From NCBI RefSeq assembly GCF_902500215.1, contig NZ_CABVOU010000046.1, forward strand, positions 126,136-190,135: a stretch of DNA of 64,000 bases, read 5' to 3'. The stretch is from Halomonas lysinitropha (lineage in GTDB: Bacteria > Pseudomonadota > Gammaproteobacteria > Pseudomonadales > Halomonadaceae). The notes beneath the pieces were generated by a model. It was not told where the DNA came from and searched no databases. It saw only the letters and a program-made list of their open reading frames with translations. Shown one piece after another: positions 18,811 through 26,419 of the stretch. Each line of letters opens with the position of its first letter. Position 1 is the first letter of the stretch. A program made the position numbers and the translations under genes.

Positions 18811-20263
18811 GGAGCATCACCTCCCGGGGAGCATCGGTCGTTTCCTGTGCCATGACCAGGCGCAGGCGTTCGAGCAGATTGGCGGCGGAGAGCTGGCGAT
18901 AATGGGCGCTGCCACGCACATCGCTCATCGGCTGGAAGTCTCTCGCGAGAGCGAGCCTGGCGGCCTGGAAGGCGGCGGTGGAGGGCGCCTGGCCCTCCAG
19001 CGCGGCCTCGGCCGCGATGGCCCGTTTGGGTGTCGCCGCCATGCCACCGAAGGCCAGGCGGACGTCGCACAGCAGGCCGTCTTCCAGGCGCCAGCCGAAG
19101 GCGCCGAGCACGGCGGAAATGTCGTCCTCACGACGCTTGGACAGCTTCCAGACCCTGAGGTGTCGGCCCGGCTCGGGGCGGGGCAGGAAGATCGCCCGGA
19201 TCACCTCGCCCTCGCGCAGGTCGGTCCGCTTGTAGTCGAGGAAGAAGTCGTCGAGGGGCAGTTCGCGCTCGCCCTCCGGCCCGGCCAGCCACAGCCGGGA
19301 GCCCAGGGCCAGCAGCACCGGCGGCGTGTCGCCGATGGGCGAGGCGTTGGCGATATTGCCGCCCAGAGTGCCGCGGTTGCGGATCTGGGCGGAGCCCAGG
19401 CGGTGCAGCAGATGGGCGAAGGTCGGGTAATATTCGGCCAGCAGCGGTTCCAGGCGCGAGTAGGTCACGCCGCCGCCGATCCACCAGCCCTCGCGGCCGT
19501 CGTCCAGCGTGGCCGCTTCGATGACCTGGAGCTCGGCGACGCGCGTAATGTCGACCACCCGCGGGAAGCGGGCCAGGCGCTGGGTGACCTCGAGCCAGAG
19601 GTCGGTACCGCCGGCGACGATGGGCGCCTCGGGGTGGCGGGTGCGTTCGTCAAGCAGTTCGACCAGGCTTTCCGGCTGGACGAAGGTGCTGTCGGCATCG
19701 CGCTCGACGGGAGGTGACGTGAGCGATGCCGCGGCGTCTGTGCACTTCTCCAGCCATGCCGGACGCGCGTGGGGGTAGTCGCCCATGGAGAGCGCCGCGT
19801 CGCGGATCGGCCGATAGCCGGTGCAGCGGCAGAGGTTGCCGCCCAGCGCCGCTTCGAGACGCTGTTGTGTCAGCGGCGCCGGCGCCCGTCGCTGCTCCTC
19901 GTGCAGAGTGAAGAGCGACATGACGATACCCGGGGTACAGAAGCCGCACTGGCTGCCGTGGCACTCGACCATGGCCGCCTGGGCGGGGTGCAGGGCATCG
20001 CCCGAGGCCAGGCCTTCCACGGTGACCAACGACTGCCCCTGAAGCTGATGGGCCGGGGTGATGCAGGCGTTGGCGCTGTGATAGTGGACGTTGCCATCGG
20101 GGTCGGCTTTGCCGATGGCCACCGTGCAGGCGCCGCAGTCCCCGGAGGCGCAGCCCTCCTTGGTGCCGGTCTGGCCGAGGGAATCGCGCAGCAGCTCGAG
20201 CACGCTGGTGTCGGGCGAAGCCGCGCAGTGGCGGAGCTGCCCGTTGAGCAGGAAGTCGATCAT
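18794..20263 (-). CDS. xdhA: Xanthine dehydrogenase, FeS/FAD subunit
   Basis: Electron-transfer subunit, 489 residues. The plant-type [2Fe-2S] ligands C38, C43 and C46 are in KEGCASGDCGAC; the second cluster uses CGFC and CRC (GGNLCRCTGYRP). An FAD-binding domain follows, with GGTDLWLE and TLGGNIANASPIGD. I chose ATG 20263 (protein begins MIDFLLNG) because that is where homologues begin; an in-frame GTG at 20311 would run into the operator region. First gene of xdhA-xdhB-xdhC-guaD, divergent from a RutR-like regulator. Confidence 0.94.
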   Translation of the reverse strand: MIDFLLNGQLRHCAASPDTSVLELLRDSLGQTGTKEGCASGDCGACTVAIGKADPDGNVHYHSANACITPAHQLQGQSLVTVEGLASGDALHPAQAAMVECHGSQCGFCTPGIVMSLFTLHEEQRRAPAPLTQQRLEAALGGNLCRCTGYRPIRDAALSMGDYPHARPAWLEKCTDAAASLTSPPVERDADSTFVQPESLVELLDERTRHPEAPIVAGGTDLWLEVTQRLARFPRVVDITRVAELQVIEAATLDDGREGWWIGGGVTYSRLEPLLAEYYPTFAHLLHRLGSAQIRNRGTLGGNIANASPIGDTPPVLLALGSRLWLAGPEGERELPLDDFFLDYKRTDLREGEVIRAIFLPRPEPGRHLRVWKLSKRREDDISAVLGAFGWRLEDGLLCDVRLAFGGMAATPKRAIAAEAALEGQAPSTAAFQAARLALARDFQPMSDVRGSAHYRQLSAANLLERLRLVMAQETTDAPREVMLHAYAH

Positions 20264-20315
20264 CGCCTTGTCTCTGTTGTTGGCGTGGAAGCGCTTGTTC
20301 AGGGGTCTCACTTCT

Positions 20316-20329
20316 TGACCGTTCGGTCA
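20316..20329. promoter_or_regulatory. Palindromic TetR/RutR-type operator
   Basis: TGACCGTTCGGTCA is a palindrome except for its two central bases. With flanks it reads TTGACC-N4-GGTCAG, very close to the published RutR consensus TTGACCA-NN-TGGTCAA. It sits 53 bp upstream of xdhA and 112 bp from the divergent TetR-family gene, where it could control both. Confidence 0.7.
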
Positions 20330-20440
20330 GGATAATCTCAGCTTGGTCCAGATTCGCTCACTTTGCAAGCCCGTTTGCACCTGGCACGGGGCTGGGGCAC
20401 TATCCTTGGCTTTGATCCGCCATGGGCACTGAGGTGGTCG

Positions 20441-21124
20441 ATGACAGAGGGGAGCGCGCCCGTCGAGCGAGGGGCGAGAGAGCAAGGCGAAGCCAACGGG
20501 GTGACCCGTCGGCGCAACGAGCGCGAGATCCTGGCCGCGGCCGAACGGGTCTTTGCCCGCTACGGCTACCGGGGGGCGAGCCTCCAGGCGATTGCCGAGC
20601 AGGCCGGCCTGCCCAAGTCCAATGTCCTCTACTATATGGGCAGCAAGCGTGGTCTCTATGTCCGCTTGCTGGAGCGGATGATGGAACGCTGGAATGCCCT
20701 GCTCGACGATATCTCGGTGGAGGATGACCCCGCCGAGGTGCTGGAGGCTTTCATCCGCAGCAAGATGCAACTGTCGCGGCGTCATCCCGAGGGATCGCGC
20801 CTGTTCGCCGCGGAAATCCTCGGCGGTGCCCCCTTCCTGCAGGAGTATCTGCGCGGTGAACTGCGTGACTGGGTCCAGGCCCGGGCGCGGGTTTTCGAGC
20901 AGTGGGCCGAACGCGGGTTGATGGATCCCGTCGATCCGGTGTGGCTGATCTTCCTGATCTGGTCGGCCACTCAGCACTACGCCGACTTCGAAGCCCAGGT
21001 GCTGGGCATCACCGGCCGTGACGAGCTGAGCGATGCCGATGTCGAGGAGATCACCACCTTTCTCACCCGGGTGATCCTCAAGGGGTGCGGCGTGCGCTCA
21101 CGGGATGCCGCCCCTGCCCGCTGA
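20441..21124 (+). CDS. TetR-family regulator, RutR-like
   Basis: 227 residues: N-terminal helix-turn-helix domain (about 27-75, with GYRGASLQAIAEQAGLPKSN and YYMGSKRGLY in the recognition region) and a C-terminal ligand domain of the RutR/YcdC type (SRRHPEGSRLFAAEILGGAP). RutR of E. coli senses uracil and controls pyrimidine and purine degradation. Divergence from the xanthine dehydrogenase operon and the RutR-like palindrome between them make it the likely regulator of that operon. Start at ATG 20441 with GAGGTGG close upstream. The ligand is unknown; a purine-related compound is a guess. Confidence 0.85.
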   Translation: MTEGSAPVERGAREQGEANGVTRRRNEREILAAAERVFARYGYRGASLQAIAEQAGLPKSNVLYYMGSKRGLYVRLLERMMERWNALLDDISVEDDPAEVLEAFIRSKMQLSRRHPEGSRLFAAEILGGAPFLQEYLRGELRDWVQARARVFEQWAERGLMDPVDPVWLIFLIWSATQHYADFEAQVLGITGRDELSDADVEEITTFLTRVILKGCGVRSRDAAPAR

Positions 21125-21131
21125 GCCGCCC

Positions 21132-23561
21132 ATGACGTTGCCCATCGATTCTCGCCTCGACGCTATCCTCGATGCCCTCGAGAGGCATTCGCGCGCCCTG
21201 CTGGTGGCCGAGCCCGGTGCCGGCAAGACCACCCGCGTGCCGCTGGCGCTGCTTGACGCCCCCTGGGCCCGCGAGGGAAAACTGCTGCTGCTCGAACCTC
21301 GGCGTGTGGCGGCCCGGCTGGCTGCCGGCTTTATGGCCGATAGCCTGGGGGAAAGGGTCGGGGAGACCGTCGGCTATCGCATGCGCGGCGAAAGCCGAGC
21401 GGGGCCGGATACTCGGCTCGAGGTGGTCACCCAGGGCGTGCTGACGCGCATGCTTCAGGACGATCCCATGCTCGAGGGCGTGGCCGGGGTGATCTTCGAC
21501 GAGTTCCACGAGCGAAGCCTGGAGGCGGACCTGGGCCTGGCCCTGGCGCTTGATGCCCAGCAGGGCCTGCGCGAGGACCTGCGCCTGCTGGTGATGTCGG
21601 CGACCCTGGATGTCGACGCCTTGCTCGGCGTATTGGGTGGCGCGACTCCCGTCATCGACTGTCCGGGTCGCGTCTATCCCGTCGAGACCCGCTATCGGGC
21701 GCTCAATAGCCGTGAAGAGGCTGCGGCTCAGCAGGCCAAGGCGCTACTCGAGGCCCTGCAACAGCAGGCAGGCGACGCCCTGGTGATCCTGCCCGGCGTG
21801 GGGGAGATCCGTCGACTGGCCAGAGAACTTGCGCTCCGCGTTCCAGAGCTTGTGGTGATGGAACTGCATGGTCGCCTGCCGCTCGATGCCCAGCGCCGGG
21901 CGCTGCGTCCCGACCCGAATGGGCGCCGGCGGGTGGTGCTGGCCACGGCGATTGCCGAGTCCAGCGTCACCGTGGACGGCGTGAGCCTGGTGGTGGATGC
22001 CGGCCAGGAACGGGTGCCGGTGTTCCAGCCACGCACCGGGCTCACCCGGCTGGAGACGCGTCGCGTCAATCGGGCCAGTGCCGACCAGCGCCGTGGTCGA
22101 GCCGGTCGCCAGGGGCCAGGGCTCTGCGTGAGGCTCTGGCCCGAGGAGCAACCGCTGGTGCCGCATGGCGAGCCGGAAATCCGCCAGTCGGACCTCGCGC
22201 CGCTGGCTTTCGAGCTGGCGCGCTGGGGTATCACCGATCCGCAGCGGCTGACCTGGATGACGCCCCCTCCCGACGCCGCGCTGGCGGCCGGTCGTGACCT
22301 GCTGGCCCGGTTGGGCGTGCTGGATGAGGCGTATCTCCTCACCGAACTGGGGCGTGCCTGCGTGCGATGGCCGACCCACCCGCGCCTGGCGGTGATGCTG
22401 GAACGCGCCGCCGAACGCGACGCGCAACCCCTGGCCTGTACCCTGGTGGCGCTGCTCGAGGGGCGCGGCCTGGACGAGGAGCGCGATCTCGAGCGTACAC
22501 TCAAGGCGCTGCTCAAGGCTCCCCGAGAGCACCGCCAGTGGCAGCGCGATGCCGAACGGCTTGCGCGACTCGCCGGCGTGGCATTCGAGGTCGTGAACCT
22601 GGCCCCGCTGGGTGAGCTGCTGGCGCTGGCCTACCCGGAGCGAGTGGCGCAGCGGCTCGAAGCGGGCCGCTTTCGTCTGGCCGGCGGAGGGCTGGCGACC
22701 CTTGCCGAGCGCCACCCCTTGTCCCATGCCGACCTGCTGGTGGCCGCCGAACTCGACGGCGAGGCGAGCGGGGCGCGTATCTTCCGCGCCGTGGCGCTTG
22801 ATCGCGACCGCCTCGAGGCCCTGTATCCCGAATGCGCCGAGTGGCGAGCGAGCCTCGAGTGGTCCGACGACCAGGGCCGGCTGGTGGGCGAGCAAGTGCG
22901 CGGCCTGGGCGCCGTGGTATTGGCGCGAAAGCCCCTCGCCAAGCTGCCACCGGAGGCGGTCAGGGAAGCGCTGCTCGAGGCGCTGCGCCGGCGCGGCTTG
23001 CCGCAAGAAGACGAACGAGAGCAGCTGCAGGGGAGGGTGGCGCTGCTGCACCGGACGCTGGGCAGCGAGTGGCCCGACTGGTCCGAGGCAACGCTGCTCG
23101 ACACCCTGGCTGACTGGCTGGGTCCGCATCTCGACGGCATTACCCGGCTAGAGGCGGTCGAGCGTCTGCCGCTGGCGCGCCTGCTGCTTGACAGCCTCGA
23201 CTGGCCGCTGCGCTCACGCCTCGACGCGCTGGCGCCGTCGCGCCTGGCAGTGCCCAGCGGCTCGGCCCATCGGGTGGACTATACCCCCTGCCTGGTGGGC
23301 AAGCCGCCGGTGCTGGCGGTGAAGCTGCAGGAGTGCTTCGGCTGGCAGGCCTCGCCGCGCGTCGTCGACGGTCGGGTGACGGTGCTGTTGCACCTGCTCT
23401 CGCCGGCACGCCGCCCCCTGCAGGTCACCGCCGACCTGGCGAGTTTCTGGGCCCATGGCTACCCGCAGGTGCGCCGCGAGATGCGCGGTCGTTACCCCAA
23501 GCATCCCTGGCCGGAGGACCCCATGACCGCCGAGGCCACCGCCCGTACCAAGCGCCGGTAG
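21132..23561 (+). CDS. hrpB: ATP-dependent helicase HrpB (DEAH-box)
   Basis: 809-residue RNA helicase-like protein. Motif I AEPGAGKTT, Ia LEPRRVAARLAA, motif II DEFH (the HrpB variant of DEAH), motif III SAT, motif VI QRRGRAGR, then the helicase-associated domain and the HrpB-specific C-terminal region, where PRRPLQVTADLASFW and RGRYPKHPWPEDP are hallmarks. An alternative ATG at 21105 overlaps the tetR gene; 21132 begins the conserved sequence. Cellular role of HrpB is poorly defined even in model species. Confidence 0.93.
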   Translation: MTLPIDSRLDAILDALERHSRALLVAEPGAGKTTRVPLALLDAPWAREGKLLLLEPRRVAARLAAGFMADSLGERVGETVGYRMRGESRAGPDTRLEVVTQGVLTRMLQDDPMLEGVAGVIFDEFHERSLEADLGLALALDAQQGLREDLRLLVMSATLDVDALLGVLGGATPVIDCPGRVYPVETRYRALNSREEAAAQQAKALLEALQQQAGDALVILPGVGEIRRLARELALRVPELVVMELHGRLPLDAQRRALRPDPNGRRRVVLATAIAESSVTVDGVSLVVDAGQERVPVFQPRTGLTRLETRRVNRASADQRRGRAGRQGPGLCVRLWPEEQPLVPHGEPEIRQSDLAPLAFELARWGITDPQRLTWMTPPPDAALAAGRDLLARLGVLDEAYLLTELGRACVRWPTHPRLAVMLERAAERDAQPLACTLVALLEGRGLDEERDLERTLKALLKAPREHRQWQRDAERLARLAGVAFEVVNLAPLGELLALAYPERVAQRLEAGRFRLAGGGLATLAERHPLSHADLLVAAELDGEASGARIFRAVALDRDRLEALYPECAEWRASLEWSDDQGRLVGEQVRGLGAVVLARKPLAKLPPEAVREALLEALRRRGLPQEDEREQLQGRVALLHRTLGSEWPDWSEATLLDTLADWLGPHLDGITRLEAVERLPLARLLLDSLDWPLRSRLDALAPSRLAVPSGSAHRVDYTPCLVGKPPVLAVKLQECFGWQASPRVVDGRVTVLLHLLSPARRPLQVTADLASFWAHGYPQVRREMRGRYPKHPWPEDPMTAEATARTKRR

Positions 23562-23588
23562 GGTTAAGACGCTTTTAGTCCCTTGCCG

Positions 23589-26315
23589 TCAGGGGCGTCT
23601 TGGCTGCCCCCGGCTACCACGGGTGCGCAGCACGCGCTTCTCGATCTCGACGATCAGGTAGATGGCCAGACTGCCGGCCAGTATCACCCCCCAGTGGCCG
23701 AGGCCCAGTCCCTCGCTGCCGAAGATCACCTGCATGAAGGGCAGGTAGGTCCAGCCCAGCTGCAGCATCACGATGATGCCGATGGAGGCCCAGACAGGGC
23801 GGCTGCCGAAGATACCTGCCAGAGAGAGGGTGCTGCGCCGCAGGTAGCGGCTGTTGATCAGGTAGGCGGCGCTGCCCATGACCAGCATGTTGACCGCCCC
23901 GGTGCGGGCCAGCATCTCGCTGCCGCCATGCTGGAGGATCCAGCTGAACATGCCGAACACACCGACAAGCAGCAGCAGGGAGACGAACACCACCCGCCAC
24001 AGCAGGAAGAGATCCAGCAGCGAGGCGTCGGGGTCCCGGGGCTGGCGGGTCATGATGTCCTGCTCGGCGTGCTCGAAGGCCAGCGCCAGGCCGAGCGTGA
24101 CCGCCACCACCATGTTGACCCACAGCGCCTGGAGCGGCGTCACCGGCAGAGTGGAGTTGGCCAGCACCGCCAGCATGATCGCCAGGCCCTGGCCGCCATT
24201 GGTCGGCAGGATGAAGGTGATGGTCTTGCGGATATTGTCATAGACCTTGCGGCCCTCGCGGATGGCGCCGACGATGGTGGCGAAGTTGTCGTCGGCGAGC
24301 ACCATCTCGGCGGCCTCCTTGGCGGCCTCGGTGCCCTGGATGCCCATGGCCACGCCGACGTCGGCGCGCTTGAGCGCCGGACCGTCGTTGACCCCGTCGC
24401 CGGTCATGGCGCAGATGCCGCCCTTGGCCTGCATGGCCTGAACCAGGCGCAGCTTGTGCTCCGGCGCGGCGCGGGCAAAAACGTCCACCTCGAGAATGAT
24501 GTTCTCGAGCTCGGCGTCCGACATCGCCTCGATCTCGCGGCCGCTGATGGCGCGTTCGGTATGGGCGAAGCCCAGCTGCCTGGCAATGGCCAGGGCCGTG
24601 ACCGCATGATCGCCGGTGATCATTACCGGGCGGATACCGGCGGCCAGGCACTCCTTCACCGCCTCGATCGCTTCGTCCCGGGGCGGGTCGAGCAGGCCGA
24701 CGAGCCCCAGCAGCACCAACTCCTCCTCGGCGTGTTCGTCGGCCAGCTCGTGGACGTCGCTTACCCGCTTCTCGGCCAGCGCCAGCACGCGTAGCCCACG
24801 CTCGGACAGCGCATGGATGCGCGCCTCCCACTCCTCGTGATCGACTTCGGCCTCGCCGGATTCGGTGCGCACCCGATGGCACATCTCCAGCAGCCGGTCC
24901 GGGGCGCCCTTGACCATCAGCAGCTGCTCGCCGTCGACCTTGTGAAGGGTAGCCATGTACTTGCGTTCGGATTCGAAGGGGATGGCATCATGGCGCGAGT
25001 GGTCGCCGCGAAGCTTCGCGTGCGTCAGTCCGGCCTTGGCCGCAGCCACCACCAGGGCGCCCTCCGTGGGATCGCCGTGAATCTTCCAGCGGCCCTCCTC
25101 TTCCGCTAGCTCGGCGTCGTTGCACAGCACCCCCACCTTGAGGAAGTGGCGCAGGGCGTGGTTCTCGTCCAGGTCGAGTGCCGACTGCTCGGGCTCACCC
25201 TCGCTGACGCGGTGGAAACTGCCCTCCGGGGCGAAGCCGATGCCCTCGATATGTACCTCGCCCGTTGGCAGCCAGATGGCCTGGGCGGTCATCTCGTTGC
25301 GGGTCAGGGTGCCGGTCTTGTCGGAGAAGATGGTGGAGATGGAGCCCAGGGTCTCCACCGCGGGCAGGCGGCGGATGATGGCATGGCGGCGGGCCATGGC
25401 CTGCACGCCCAGGGCCAGGCCGATGGTGACGATGGCCGGCAGGCCCTCCGGGATGGCGGCCACCGCCAGGCCGACCGCGGCCATGAACATCTCGTCCACC
25501 GGCTGGTCGTGCACCAGAGCGCCGAAGACGCCGGTGAGCACTGCGGCAGCGAGGATGAAGAACGCCAGCACCTGGCCGGCACGGTCGATCTGGCGCAGCA
25601 GCGGGGTCTTGAGCTGCTCCACGCCTCGCAGCATCTCCGAGATGCGTCCGATCTGGGTTTGGGCGCCGGTCTCCACCACCAGGCCTCGGGCATTGCCCTG
25701 GACCACGATGGTGCTGGCGTAGGCCATGCCCCTGCGGTCGCCCAGGTCGGACTCCGCCTCCACGGCCGTCGTATCCTTGTCCACCGGGGTCGACTCGCCG
25801 GTCAGCGAGGCCTCCTCGGTGCGAAAGCGTCGTGCTTCCAGCAGGCGCAGGTCGGCCGGCACCCGGTCACCGCTCTCGACCATGACGATATCCCCGGGCA
25901 CCAGCTCTTCGGCGGGGATAGTTTCCCGCCGGCCCTCACGCAACACATTGGCCCGGGGAGAGAGCATCTGGCGAATGCTCTCCAGCGCCTGCTCGGCCTT
26001 GCCCTCCTGGATGAAGCCGATCAGGGCGATGATCACCACCACGCCGAAGATGGCCGCAGCGTCCAGGGTATGGCCCAGGCCGAGGCTCGCCACGGCGGCG
26101 ACCAGCAGGATCAGCATCAGGATGTTGTTGAACTGCTCCAGCAGGCGCTTCCACCAGGGCCGGGACTCGGCCTGCTTGAGCTGGTTGGGGCCATGCTCGG
26201 CCAGACGACGCTCGGCCTCCGGCCTCTCCAGACCCTCGGCGCGGCTCTCGAGGCGAGCCAGGGCCTCTTTGGTGGAAAGGGCGTGCCAGTCGGTGGGCTG
26301 AGCGGGGTCGGTCAT
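23589..26315 (-). CDS. P-type cation ATPase, PII (Ca2+/CtpF-like), paralogue 1
   Basis: 908-residue cation pump. Actuator TGES (172-175), phosphorylation motif DKTGTLT with D332, GDGVNDGPAL hinge, and ten expected helices. PEGLP (289-293) carries the SERCA E309 equivalent, but the helix-5 site reads N-G-G-Q (Q for SERCA E771) and helix 6 NMVVA (V/A for T799/D800). These are departures from the usual NxGE/NMVTA of bacterial relatives. GGAGAAG precedes the ATG. It is followed upstream by a paralogue on the same strand. Transported ion unknown: Ca2+, Mn2+ or Na+ are possible. Confidence 0.88.
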   Translation of the reverse strand: MTDPAQPTDWHALSTKEALARLESRAEGLERPEAERRLAEHGPNQLKQAESRPWWKRLLEQFNNILMLILLVAAVASLGLGHTLDAAAIFGVVVIIALIGFIQEGKAEQALESIRQMLSPRANVLREGRRETIPAEELVPGDIVMVESGDRVPADLRLLEARRFRTEEASLTGESTPVDKDTTAVEAESDLGDRRGMAYASTIVVQGNARGLVVETGAQTQIGRISEMLRGVEQLKTPLLRQIDRAGQVLAFFILAAAVLTGVFGALVHDQPVDEMFMAAVGLAVAAIPEGLPAIVTIGLALGVQAMARRHAIIRRLPAVETLGSISTIFSDKTGTLTRNEMTAQAIWLPTGEVHIEGIGFAPEGSFHRVSEGEPEQSALDLDENHALRHFLKVGVLCNDAELAEEEGRWKIHGDPTEGALVVAAAKAGLTHAKLRGDHSRHDAIPFESERKYMATLHKVDGEQLLMVKGAPDRLLEMCHRVRTESGEAEVDHEEWEARIHALSERGLRVLALAEKRVSDVHELADEHAEEELVLLGLVGLLDPPRDEAIEAVKECLAAGIRPVMITGDHAVTALAIARQLGFAHTERAISGREIEAMSDAELENIILEVDVFARAAPEHKLRLVQAMQAKGGICAMTGDGVNDGPALKRADVGVAMGIQGTEAAKEAAEMVLADDNFATIVGAIREGRKVYDNIRKTITFILPTNGGQGLAIMLAVLANSTLPVTPLQALWVNMVVAVTLGLALAFEHAEQDIMTRQPRDPDASLLDLFLLWRVVFVSLLLLVGVFGMFSWILQHGGSEMLARTGAVNMLVMGSAAYLINSRYLRRSTLSLAGIFGSRPVWASIGIIVMLQLGWTYLPFMQVIFGSEGLGLGHWGVILAGSLAIYLIVEIEKRVLRTRGSRGQPRRP

Positions 26316-26419
26316 GATGCTTCTCCGGCGTGGAGCAATAGGTCAAGCTCTATCACATGCCATGCTGCGCTGCAAAAAATAAGCGCGATGACATCCCTGA
26401 AGTCAGTGGGAAGCAGGCG

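Noticed and set aside
20383-20402. Sigma-54-like promoter (TGGCAC...GGGGCA) before the tetR gene
   Set aside because: The GG-to-GC spacing is not the required 10 bp and the -12 element lacks TTGC.
23566-23601. Terminator between hrpB and ATPase 1 (AAGACGC/GCGTCTT)
   Set aside because: The 7-bp arms enclose a 22-nt loop, the stem overlaps the ATPase coding end, and no T-run follows on either strand.
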